The notes beneath the pieces were generated by a model. The model saw only the letters and a list, made by a program, of their open reading frames with translations. It did no database searches and was not told the origin of the DNA. The translations under genes were made by a program, and so were the position numbers. 19,302 nt of DNA from JANNGC01 sp043758205 (GTDB lineage: Bacteria > Verrucomicrobiota > Verrucomicrobiia > Limisphaerales > SIBH01): positions 1-19,302 of the forward strand of contig JAYVNY010000171.1 in NCBI GenBank assembly GCA_043758205.1. The letters run 5' to 3'. Below, piece after piece: positions 1-6,333 of this stretch. The first letter of the stretch is position 1; each line of letters begins with the position of its first letter.

Positions 1-74
1 GCTGGATTGCATCTGGCCACGGTTGTCCAGTCGTGTCCCGACGCACGGGCTGCGGCTGGCCGACAAGCTGTGAA

Positions 75-165
75 CGCGAGGCTGAAAAGCCTCGCGACCT
101 GCCGACAAGAATGTCGGCGTTACGAAGCTGCGGCGGCCTCGGACGTAGCGCAGGCTTTTCAGCCT
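75..165. repeat. Cluster of small palindromes (REP-like)
   Basis: Three nested hairpins lie in about 90 bases. A perfect 9-bp stem with a GAAA loop is at 75-83/88-96. A perfect 7-bp stem with an AGAA loop is at 101-107/112-118. The 14-base core AGGCTGAAAAGCCT at 79-92 returns as an exact reverse complement at 152-165. An open reading frame runs through this stretch into the gene at 253, but it has repeat-like composition and I do not regard it as coding. The rest of 1-252 shows nothing else I can identify. Confidence 0.6.
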
Positions 166-252
166 CCCGTCCCTCGGGCGCGTCCCGCCATCAAGAGCCC
201 TGTCCACTACACCCGGTTCGCGCTTGAGCGAGGGCTTGTCGTTGCGCAGACG

Positions 253-1356
253 ATGACTAATCTCACCCGGATGTTATTCCGCACCTTGTTCCTGTTCCTC
301 GGCTGTGCCGGCGCCGTCACCGCCGCCGAGCGCCGTTTTGACTTCGGCTCGTTCGCGGATCAGTCCACGCCCACCAACTTCCGCAGCGCCGTGACCGGGC
401 GCGGTGCGGCGGGTGTTTGGAAGGTGGTGATGGAGGAGGTGCCGTCGTTCGTGCCGGCGTTCTCGCCCAAGGCACCGGTGAGTTCCAAGCGCGCGGTGCT
501 GGGGCAGGTTTCCTCCGAGCGCGAGGAGGGGCGCGCGCCGCTTTTCATTTACGACGGGGACACATTTGGTGATTTCAAGTTCACCACGCGTTTCAAAATC
601 ACCAGTGGCGAGATCGAGCAGATGGCCGGCCTCGCCTTCCGGGTGCAGGACGAGAAAAATTATTACTACGTCCGGGCCAGCGCCAAGGGGCAGAACCTGG
701 CCTTCTTCCGCTACGTGCAGGGCGAACTGATCGGCGGCGTCTCAATTGCCGCGCCGGTCGCGCGCGGGGAGTGGAACGAACTGATGGTCGAATGCAGCGG
801 CAGCAAGCTGCGCGCGTTTCTGAACGGACGCGAAGTCATCCCGTGGACGGAGCCGAATCTGGTGCCGTTCCCCGATGGCACGGGCAAGGGCGTCTTCACG
901 TCCGGCAAGATCGCGTTCTTGACCAAGGCCGACAGCACCGCGCTGTTCACCGACGCGCGCGTCGAGTTCACGCCGCGTGAATCCTACGCGCAGGTGCTCA
1001 TCCGCGAGACGATGTTGCAGCACCCGCGCCTGCTCGGGCTGAAGATTTTCGGCGTGAGCGGCAACGATCCGTCGCCGCGCGTCATCGCCAGCCATGATGA
1101 GTCAAAAATCGGCGAGACCGGCGGGGACGTGGAAAAAAAATGCCTGGAGAAAGGCGGTTCCTATTTCGGCAAAGGGAGTGAACTCGCCGTTGTCACCATG
1201 CCGCTGCACGACCGCAATGGCGACACCGTGGGCGCGGTGCGCGTCGAGATGACGACCTTCCTCGGCCAGACCGAGCGCAACGGCCTGGCCCGCGCCGTCC
1301 CCATCGTGAAGGCGATGGAGGCGCGCATCACCTCGGCGAAAGAGTTGCGGCAATAA
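253..1356 (+). CDS. Exported ConA-like/DUF1080-type protein with C-terminal sensor-like domain
   Basis: A 367-residue protein. I chose the ATG at 253 because a signal peptide (hydrophobic stretch about residues 7-24, cleavage near VTAA) starts there; the open frame extends back to base 7 only through palindromic repeats. Residues about 100-240 look like a concanavalin-A-like beta sandwich of the LamG/DUF1080 type (GDFKFTTRFKI, GLAFRVQDEKNYYYVRAS, GEWNELMVE, LRAFLNGREV). Residues about 243-360 are different: a long helix, then PLHDRNGDTVGAVRVEM, which resembles the beta hairpin of Cache/PAS-like sensor domains. Location is probably periplasmic or outer surface. No catalytic residue is recognisable, so a substrate-binding or sensing role is only inference. 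The next gene on the same strand starts 77 bases downstream. Confidence 0.7.
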   Translation: MTNLTRMLFRTLFLFLGCAGAVTAAERRFDFGSFADQSTPTNFRSAVTGRGAAGVWKVVMEEVPSFVPAFSPKAPVSSKRAVLGQVSSEREEGRAPLFIYDGDTFGDFKFTTRFKITSGEIEQMAGLAFRVQDEKNYYYVRASAKGQNLAFFRYVQGELIGGVSIAAPVARGEWNELMVECSGSKLRAFLNGREVIPWTEPNLVPFPDGTGKGVFTSGKIAFLTKADSTALFTDARVEFTPRESYAQVLIRETMLQHPRLLGLKIFGVSGNDPSPRVIASHDESKIGETGGDVEKKCLEKGGSYFGKGSELAVVTMPLHDRNGDTVGAVRVEMTTFLGQTERNGLARAVPIVKAMEARITSAKELRQ

Positions 1357-1432
1357 GTCGTGCCGACGGTGGCTGCGGGAGTGGCACTCTTCGCAATCAA
1401 GTCTTTACCCCCGCCGCACGATTTCTATTTTC

Positions 1433-2056
1433 ATGACCATGACTGAACCACGCCACATCGCCCGCCGAGCCACCGTGGAGGACTTGCCGCAACTCCTCGC
1501 GCTCTGGAGACTGGAGCAATTGCCGGCCGGGGCGTTGGAGAAGCGGCTGACGGAATTCCAAGTGGTGAGCGACGAAGCCGGCGCGGTGCTCGCGGCCCTT
1601 GGTTTGCAAATCGCCGGCGCGCAAGGCTGGCTCCACAGCGAGGCCATCGCGCGGCCAGAACTTTCCGATCAACTGCGTGCCCAGCTTTGGAACCGCCTGC
1701 AAGTCATCATTCAGAATAACGCCCTGGAACGCCTCTGGACGCAGTTGAATTCCGTTTTTTGGCGTGAGCACGGATTCGCGCGGGCTACCGTGGAGGAGTT
1801 GAAACTGCGTCCCGCGAAATTTCCGCTCAATGAACTGGAGTGGCAGGTCGCCACGTTGCGCGCGGCCAACGCCGCCGTTGTGCTGGAGCGCGAGTTCGCC
1901 GATCTCAAAGCCCTGCAGGTCCAGGAAAACGCGCGAACTCAGGAGCGCATCCGGTGGGCGAAACGCCTGGCGCTGGGCATTTCCATTGGCGTCTTCGTGC
2001 TAATCGTGGCGTGGGCAGTAGTGATGTTGAAATTCGGGCCAAGGTTGTTTCGATAG
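1433..2056 (+). CDS. GNAT-like protein with C-terminal transmembrane anchor
   Basis: A 207-residue protein. Residues about 9-130 follow the GNAT acetyltransferase layout: an opening RRATVEDLPQLLALW, a central strand region (FQVVSDEAGAVLAALGLQI), then a helix and a closing NSVFWREHGFARATVEEL, which resembles the family's terminal 'FYEKxGF' region. The acetyl-CoA loop (Q/RxxGxG/A) is not clear, so catalytic activity is uncertain. Residues about 132-178 are a charged, coiled-coil-prone helix, and residues about 181-201 form one membrane span (LALGISIGVFVLIVAWAVVML) with a short basic tail, so the N-terminal domain would sit in the cytoplasm. ATGs at 1433 and 1439 are both possible starts; neither has a strong ribosome binding site. 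The stop lies 4 bases from the convergent cbiX-like gene. Confidence 0.65.
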   Translation: MTMTEPRHIARRATVEDLPQLLALWRLEQLPAGALEKRLTEFQVVSDEAGAVLAALGLQIAGAQGWLHSEAIARPELSDQLRAQLWNRLQVIIQNNALERLWTQLNSVFWREHGFARATVEELKLRPAKFPLNELEWQVATLRAANAAVVLEREFADLKALQVQENARTQERIRWAKRLALGISIGVFVLIVAWAVVMLKFGPRLFR

Positions 2057-2060
2057 TTCC

Positions 2061-2945
2061 TTACGCAACCGCCGCCTCCCGCACGCGCTCCAAGATCACG
2101 TCCGCGAGGTGCGGCTCGTTGCCGATGCTCGGGGAATACCACACGCGCTTGCCATTCTTCTCCGTCGGATTTTTCCACGTCGGCTCGCCGCGCCGGAAAC
2201 GGGCCTGCACCGTCTCGGCGTCCTCGCCCAGCATCACGGGAATGTCCTCGTGCGAATGCAGGCCGTCGCTGATGAAGAACGGCACCATCACGATGTTCGG
2301 CGTTTGCGCACTCCCGTAACAGTCGCCGATGCGCGGATGTTCCTCCATGAACGAGGCGTGAACTTCCGCGTAAATGTTTTGCGCGCGGATCAGTTCCACC
2401 TGTCGCTCGATGGCCTTGCGCGAGTTCTCGTTGTTGCCCGTGCCGTGGCCGGCGATGAAGAGCGCGGTGTCGGCGGGCGTGGCGGGCGCGGCGGGTGAGT
2501 TGGCCGGAAATTTCTCCACGACGTCGCGCGCGCGGGCGACGAGCACCGCCGTCATGCTGTCGTGCGTGCCAACGGGACCGCAGTAGTAGAGAGTCTGCGC
2601 GCCCCGTTGCTGCACCCGGGGAAAACCTTGGACCTTGGACCCAGGACTTTGGACCTCGAACCCCAGTTCGCGCGGGATGACCTCCTCGGTGAAATACCCT
2701 TCGCTGATGAACAGCGGCACGATGAACACGCGCGGTGCGAAGACGCCGCGCAAGACGCCGCTGATCCCCGGCTCATTCTTCCAAAAGCTTTCCAGCACTT
2801 GAGCGAAGATTCCGCGCCGCCGCAGCTCATCCGCGTGCTGATGCGTAGGTGCGGCGGAATCGGCGTTCAAGGTCGAGCCGTGGCCCACCAGCACCAGCGC
2901 GGCGTTGGAAAAATTATCGAGCGACACAGCGGAATAATAACGCAC
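2061..2945 (-). CDS. cbiX: CbiX-type sirohydrochlorin chelatase, two-domain
   Basis: A 294-residue cytoplasmic protein of the CbiX family, which inserts cobalt or iron into sirohydrochlorin for cobalamin or siroheme synthesis. Two tandem CbiX halves are visible: residues about 14-140 (LVLVGHGST, H22; VPLFISEGYFTEEVIP) and about 160-292 (LFIAGHGTG, H167; VPFFISDGLHSHEDIP, H230). The second catalytic histidine is present only in the C-terminal half; in the N-terminal half the matching residue is F85, so probably one complete site exists. The start is GTG at 2945; a second GTG at 2927 is also possible. Residues about 95-106 (GFEVQSPGSKVQ) are encoded by a 7-bp tandem array and look like an acquired linker. 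No other tetrapyrrole gene except ctaA/ctaB is nearby, and metal specificity cannot be read. Confidence 0.88.
   Translation of the reverse strand: MRYYSAVSLDNFSNAALVLVGHGSTLNADSAAPTHQHADELRRRGIFAQVLESFWKNEPGISGVLRGVFAPRVFIVPLFISEGYFTEEVIPRELGFEVQSPGSKVQGFPRVQQRGAQTLYYCGPVGTHDSMTAVLVARARDVVEKFPANSPAAPATPADTALFIAGHGTGNNENSRKAIERQVELIRAQNIYAEVHASFMEEHPRIGDCYGSAQTPNIVMVPFFISDGLHSHEDIPVMLGEDAETVQARFRRGEPTWKNPTEKNGKRVWYSPSIGNEPHLADVILERVREAAVA
2628..2662. repeat. Heptamer array inside cbiX
   Basis: Five consecutive 7-base units on the plus strand: TTGGACC, TTGGACC, CAGGACT, TTGGACC, TCGAACC. Each differs from the first by at most three bases. The array lies within the minus-strand cbiX-like frame and encodes about residues 95-106, just after the conserved EEVIPRELG segment of the first half. 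The reading frame stays open through it. Confidence 0.8.
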
Positions 2946-3214
2946 CGGTCGGCCAGCGGCCAGCTTGTTGTGTCGGAGAGCCGGTTTGAAAAGGTAGCGG
3001 CAGGCATCCGCCCGCCAGTGACGGCTGGCCTCCAGCCGCCCGGAACAAGCTTAACCAAGAGAGACGGCTCGTAAAATCAGTCGTCTGGCCTGTGCTCGGC
3101 TTGGTTCCGCCGGGCTGGAAACCACGGCTTATCGTCAGCCAAGATGACCGACGTCATATCTCAATCCTTCTCCGCTCGTTCTGAAGTCTGATTTGAAGGC
3201 ACTTCCTTGCCGCC
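2946..3214. other. Intergenic stretch with small palindromes
   Basis: No convincing gene. This holds the upstream region of the minus-strand cbiX-like gene. A perfect 7-bp hairpin (CGGCTGG/CCAGCCG, 3022-3028/3032-3038) sits in a GC-rich segment, and GGCCAGCGGCCAGC near 2953 is a short direct repeat. I cannot point to a clear promoter for cbiX. Confidence 0.5.
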
Positions 3215-3400
3215 ATGAAACACCCGGAAATTTTTTTACGATGCAGAAAGATTTCTTTGAACGAATTCCTCCCGCCTCTCTCCAACCGTCATTGGTTCGC
3301 TGTTCGTAAGGGTTGGCAGAGAGGTCTTGCTCGCGGTGCGGTTCGAGCAGCGAATAAGGTTGGCCGCGCCGCCCTTCTGAGCGTCTCGGTGAAGGCGTAA
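3215..3400 (+). CDS. Possible 61-residue basic protein (doubtful)
   Basis: An ATG-started frame encoding 61 residues, rich in Arg and Lys (for example WFAVRKGWQRGLARGAVRAANK), with its stop 17 bases before a strong terminator stem. It has no recognisable domain, no signal peptide and no Shine-Dalgarno sequence. It overlaps the candidate structured RNA at 3240-3447, and the strong base pairing across the frame makes an RNA gene at least as likely. The only support for coding is the open frame and its spacing to the terminator. Confidence 0.2.
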   Translation: MKHPEIFLRCRKISLNEFLPPLSNRHWFAVRKGWQRGLARGAVRAANKVGRAALLSVSVKA

Positions 3401-3447
3401 ACGACCTCATCATCACAGGGCCGGATTCAATCCGGCCCTTTTCTTTT
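3240..3447 (+). ncRNA. Candidate structured RNA with own terminator
   Basis: Manual pairing gives three strong helices. Helix A: 3275-3287 with 3311-3324, 13 bp with one bulged C at 3317. Helix B: 3296-3306 with 3344-3354, 11 bp including one G-U. Helix C: 3328-3333 with 3344-3349, 6 bp. The 5' arm of B lies inside the loop of A while its 3' arm lies outside, so A and B together would form a pseudoknot; B and C compete for the same bases. A second GGTTGG at 3358-3363 could replace the one at 3311-3316 in helix A. The stretch ends in a Rho-independent terminator. It does not match 6S, tmRNA, SRP RNA or RNase P RNA as far as I can recognise. The 5' end is a guess and no good promoter was found. 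Confidence 0.35.
3417..3447 (+). terminator. Rho-independent terminator
   Basis: A perfect 9-bp GC-rich stem (AGGGCCGGA, 3417-3425; TCCGGCCCT, 3431-3439) with a TTCAA loop, followed on the plus strand by TTTTCTTTT. The U-tract exists only in the plus direction, so it ends transcription from the 3215-3400 stretch rather than from the minus-strand gene at 3580. Confidence 0.85.
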
Positions 3448-3458
3448 CCCCAGATAGG

Positions 3459-3479
3459 TAGGGCGAGACTCACGCCCTA
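3459..3479. repeat. Short palindrome after the terminator
   Basis: A perfect 7-bp stem TAGGGCG/CGCCCTA (3459-3465/3473-3479) with a 7-base loop. No T-tract on either side. The TAGGGCG core recurs in the longer inverted repeat at 17624-17729, so the two may belong to one repeat family. The rest of 3480-3579 shows no feature. Confidence 0.5.
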
Positions 3480-3579
3480 GCCGTCCGGGTGGAAACTGAC
3501 TTCCTTCTTCGCGCCCTTGGCGCCACGATTTGCGGCTGGAGCGCTTCCTTCTCCAAGAGCGTGGAGGGATTGATCCCCG

Positions 3580-3972
3580 TCAGGCTGGACGCCGGCGGAC
3601 GTGGAAATATTTCGCCGCCTGCGCGTGGGCGAGCACCACATCCGGGTCGCGTTGCAGCGCGTCGAAGTAATGCTTGGCAAATCCATCACCGGTCTCGGAG
3701 GCGACCAGCAGGAGGCGCGTTTGTTTCATCAGCGCCTCGACTCCCGCCGCCGTCAGTGACTCCTTCTCCTCCAACGCTTCATCCATCGCCACGATGAGTT
3801 GCGACAGCGGATGCAGCCAGGCAAACCACGGATCACTCGTCAGGAGTTGCAGAAAATGATTCGGCGATTGGATGGCTCCGATGGCCTGCTCGTAACTCAC
3901 CCGCTCCGAATCCACCAATACCTTGTGCAGGTCGAGCAACGCGCTGCGGAGTTCGGAAAGAGAATTGTTCAT
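3580..3972 (-). CDS. Conserved-looking small helical protein, function unknown
   Basis: A 130-residue, probably all-helical cytoplasmic protein with no signal peptide or membrane span. Residues about 5-30 (LRSALLDLHKVLVDSERVSYEQAIG) and about 40-62 (FLQLLTSDPWFAWLHPLSQLIVAMDEAL) have the look of a small family I believe occurs widely as uncharacterised protein; I cannot name it or give it a function. The motif DPWFAWLHPLSxLIV is its most distinctive part. ATG start at 3972. The gene stands alone, divergent from the oxidase cluster, with no obvious operon partner. The tail KYFHVRRRPA may be less conserved than the body. Confidence 0.65.
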   Translation of the reverse strand: MNNSLSELRSALLDLHKVLVDSERVSYEQAIGAIQSPNHFLQLLTSDPWFAWLHPLSQLIVAMDEALEEKESLTAAGVEALMKQTRLLLVASETGDGFAKHYFDALQRDPDVVLAHAQAAKYFHVRRRPA

Positions 3973-4443
3973 AGTTGAACAAGACTACGCTTACCGCTGC
4001 CTTGGAGCAAAAGTGCGCGCGATTGTCCATCTCACTACGGGGAGAGCAACGGGCAAGTCCTCGATGGTCTGGATTCGCCGCGGGATGGCTCGGTGATGAC
4101 GGGCATCAACATCCGCGCAGTGTTTCTTCTGCGGCGGCTCCAGCACGGGGGCTAGGGGCAGCATCGAATTGTTTGCCACGGCGCGGGGGATGTGCCGGGC
4201 AGCCGGAGTACGGCGAATTTTGTGATGGTCGATTTCCGTTCCGGGCGCGCAGCCCTTCATACACCATAAATACCTTTAGAAAGAGGGAGCTTGGCTGTTT
4301 CCAGCGCGATCATTTCACCGAAAAGCGCGGCTGGGGTAGGAAATCAACCGACAGAAACGGATTGAAATGTCAGGCTGTAAGTGGCGTCGAAACCACATGA
4401 ATGAATGAGGCGCCCATCGGTGCGTCATAAATTCATCAGGACA
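3973..4443. other. Long gene-poor intergenic region
   Basis: About 470 bases between the minus-strand gene starting at 3972 and the oxidase cluster. Open frames exist on both strands (3975-4400 plus, 3991-4260 minus), but none has a start signal, signal peptide or recognisable motif, and their composition is repeat- and shadow-like. The first 300 bases may be a decayed gene; I could not identify it. The last 140 bases are less GC-rich and look like a regulatory region. Confidence 0.5.
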
Positions 4444-4461
4444 TTGTGAAATGTTTCACAA
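4444..4461. promoter_or_regulatory. CRP/FNR-family-like operator
   Basis: The 18-base sequence TTGTGAAATGTTTCACAA is a perfect inverted repeat (8-bp arms, 2-base centre). It contains TGTGA-N6-TCACA, the classic spacing of CRP-family operators. It lies 45 bases before the ATG of the blue-copper-like gene, the first gene of the oxidase cluster, so a CRP/FNR-type regulator of respiration is a reasonable inference. No regulator gene is in the window. Confidence 0.5.
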
Positions 4462-4490
4462 ATGCCTTGATCGAAGAAACACGGATGCTA

Positions 4491-4502
4491 GGTTCGCGAA
4501 CC
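4491..4502. promoter_or_regulatory. 12-base perfect palindrome next to a start codon
   Basis: GGTTCGCGAACC is a perfect palindrome that ends 4 bases before the ATG at 4507, where a ribosome binding site would be expected; no Shine-Dalgarno sequence is present. It could be a repressor operator or the 5' end of a leaderless or near-leaderless transcript region. A weak TTGATC lies at 4467, but no matching -10 box is clear. Confidence 0.4.
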
Positions 4503-4506
4503 TTTT

Positions 4507-5214
4507 ATGAAAAAGACACTGACAATTCTCTCTCTCGCGGCACTTGCCGCCTCGGTCGCCTCGGCGGCGGAAATCTCCGGCAAAGTCACTCTCGCCGGCA
4601 CGCCTCCTGCCGAAAAAGTCATCACGTTGGACGCCGCCTGCGGCAAGCTCCAGCCCAACCCGATCTCCACGCGCTTTTATGTCGTGGGTGCGGACAAAGG
4701 TCTGGCCGACGTGTTTGTGTATGTGAAGGAAGGCGCGAAGTCTCCCGGCGCTCCCACGGGCAAAGGCCCGACGCTGGATCAGGTCGGTTGCCAATACACC
4801 CCTTACGTCATCGGCGTGCAGGCCGGCCAGAAGTTCGACGTGCAGAATTCAGACGCCAACGTGTTGCACAACGTGCATACGCTCCCGAAGGTCGCGGGCA
4901 ACAAGGAACGCAACGTCGGCCAGCCGGTCAAGGGCATGAAGTCGGAGTTTGTTTTCGACAAGCAGGAAGTGCTCGTGCAGTTCAAGTGCGACGTGCATCC
5001 GTGGATGTTCGCTTACGTGGGCGTGGTGGATCATCCCTACTTCGCGGTTACGGACAAGGACGGCAACTTCAAGATTTCCGGCCTCCCGGCGGGTGAATAC
5101 ACCGTGGAAGCGGTGCATCGCAAGGCGGGCATCGCTTCGGAGAAAGTGACTGTGACGGCGGATGACAAGAAGACCGCGAGCTTCACACTCAAGGTTCCGA
5201 CTCCGATGCCGTAA
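4507..5214 (+). CDS. Exported blue-copper-like protein with carboxypeptidase-regulatory-like domain
   Basis: A 235-residue periplasmic protein. A clear signal peptide (MKKTLTILSL...ASA, cleavage about residue 20). Residues about 60-175 fit a cupredoxin fold: a His in VLHNVHTL (H121 or H124) and the C-x2-H-x2-M cluster CDVHPWM (C161, H164, M167), the typical ligand set of type 1 copper sites. Residues about 176-230 (YFAVTDKDGNFKISGLPAGEYTVEAVH) match a carboxypeptidase-regulatory-like beta sandwich. Two further cysteines (C45, C95) may form a disulfide. As first gene of the oxidase cluster, 60 bases before ctaA, it could be an electron donor to the CuA site or a copper handler; this is inference, since no c-type cytochrome is encoded in the cluster. 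A CRP-like operator lies upstream. Confidence 0.75.
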   Translation: MKKTLTILSLAALAASVASAAEISGKVTLAGTPPAEKVITLDAACGKLQPNPISTRFYVVGADKGLADVFVYVKEGAKSPGAPTGKGPTLDQVGCQYTPYVIGVQAGQKFDVQNSDANVLHNVHTLPKVAGNKERNVGQPVKGMKSEFVFDKQEVLVQFKCDVHPWMFAYVGVVDHPYFAVTDKDGNFKISGLPAGEYTVEAVHRKAGIASEKVTVTADDKKTASFTLKVPTPMP

Positions 5215-5229
5215 TGCCGAAGGATTTGT

Positions 5230-5263
5230 TGATGCCGCTGCGGCCAAAATCGCAGCGGCATCA
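5230..5263 (+). terminator. Strong hairpin between the blue-copper gene and ctaA
   Basis: A perfect 13-bp stem (5230-5242/5251-5263) with an 8-base loop, 15 bases after the stop at 5214 and 11 bases before the ctaA start. It is followed by TTCATTAAAAG rather than a real T-tract, so it is more likely a weak terminator, or an RNA-processing or stability element that separates expression of the first gene from the rest, than a full stop. Confidence 0.4.
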
Positions 5264-5274
5264 TTCATTAAAAG

Positions 5275-6333
5275 ATGACTCGCTCAACTAACAACGTCTG
5301 GCTGCACCGTTTCGCGTGCGTGCTTGCCGTGGTGACGTTGAGCCTTGTGGCGCTCGGTGGCGTGGTGACGACAAAGGGCGTAGGCATGGCGGTGCCGGAC
5401 TGGCCGCGAACTTACGGGGAAAACATGTTTCTTTTCCCACCTTCTAAGTGGATCGGTGGCGTCTTCGATGAGCATGTGCATCGGTTGGTGGCGTCGTTGG
5501 TCGGCATGCTCAACATCGTGCTGGCAGTCTGGCTATGGGTGAAGGAATCGCGTCGCTGGCTGCGCTGGCTTGGCGTTACCGCGCTGGTTGGAGTGATATT
5601 GCAAGGCGTCTTAGGTGGGATGCGCGTGCTGTTTGATGAACACTTGGGCACGGAATTCGGCATCTTCCACGCGGCGCTGGCGCAACTGTATTTCCTGCTC
5701 ATCTGTTCCATCGCTTTCTTCACGTCCCGCTTGTGGGTGCGCGGGGGGGCAGGGGAACTGGCGTCGGTGAACGCCCTGGTTGCGCGGCGCTGGTTCGCGG
5801 CGACGACAGCTTTGATTTTCCTGCAATTGATTTTTGGCGCGACGATGCGGCATCAGCACGCGGGGCTGGCGGTGCCGGATTTCCCGCTGGCTTACGGCAA
5901 GGTGTGGCCCGCGACGGATGCGGCGTCTGTGCAGTTCTACAATGCCCACCGACTGGAAGCGGCGGGTGAACAGCCCATCACCGCGCCGCACATTGTGGTT
6001 CACATGCTGCACCGGTTCATGGGCTGCGTGTTGTTGCTTGCCATCAACGGCTGCGCGGTCGTGGCGTGGAAACGGACGACGGCGGGTTCGCTGCTGCGCA
6101 AGGTTTCGGCGTTGTGGGTGGGGCTGGCCTTGGTGCAGGTGACGCTGGGTATTCTCAGCATTCTGTCGCAACGCAAGGTGGATGTGACGACGGCGCATGT
6201 GGCGTTGGGCGCGCTGATTTTTGCCACCGGCTGGATGCTGGTGCTGATCGCGTCGCGTTTTGTGGCGCAAACTTCGACGGTCACGGCACGGGCGGCCGTG
6301 CTTTCTTCGGCTTCGGAATTCAAACCCGCATGA
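5275..6333 (+). CDS. ctaA: Heme A synthase
   Basis: A 352-residue inner-membrane protein of the COX15/CtaA family, which oxidises the C8 methyl of heme O to a formyl group to give heme A. It has the family's internal duplication of four-helix halves: GMAVPDWPRTYGE (37-49) is mirrored by GLAVPDFPLAYGK (197-209). Heme-binding histidines are present in each half: EHVHR (H67, H69) and FHAAL (H132); VVHMLHRFMG (H243, H246) and TTAHVALG (H308). About eight membrane spans. ATG start at 5275. The stop overlaps the ctaB start (ATGA at 6330-6333), which suggests coupled translation of the two heme A pathway enzymes. Confidence 0.93.
   Translation: MTRSTNNVWLHRFACVLAVVTLSLVALGGVVTTKGVGMAVPDWPRTYGENMFLFPPSKWIGGVFDEHVHRLVASLVGMLNIVLAVWLWVKESRRWLRWLGVTALVGVILQGVLGGMRVLFDEHLGTEFGIFHAALAQLYFLLICSIAFFTSRLWVRGGAGELASVNALVARRWFAATTALIFLQLIFGATMRHQHAGLAVPDFPLAYGKVWPATDAASVQFYNAHRLEAAGEQPITAPHIVVHMLHRFMGCVLLLAINGCAVVAWKRTTAGSLLRKVSALWVGLALVQVTLGILSILSQRKVDVTTAHVALGALIFATGWMLVLIASRFVAQTSTVTARAAVLSSASEFKPA

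Noticed and set aside
7..252. N-terminal extension of the gene at 253
   Set aside because: The extension reads through palindromic repeats, and the signal peptide begins only at the ATG at 253.
3975..4400. A 141-codon plus-strand frame in the gap before the oxidase cluster
   Set aside because: No ribosome binding site, recognisable motif or plausible composition; the overlapping minus-strand frame is no better.
4416..4430. ATGAATGAATGA short tetranucleotide repeat
   Set aside because: Three short copies only; not distinguishable from chance and without a matching partner.
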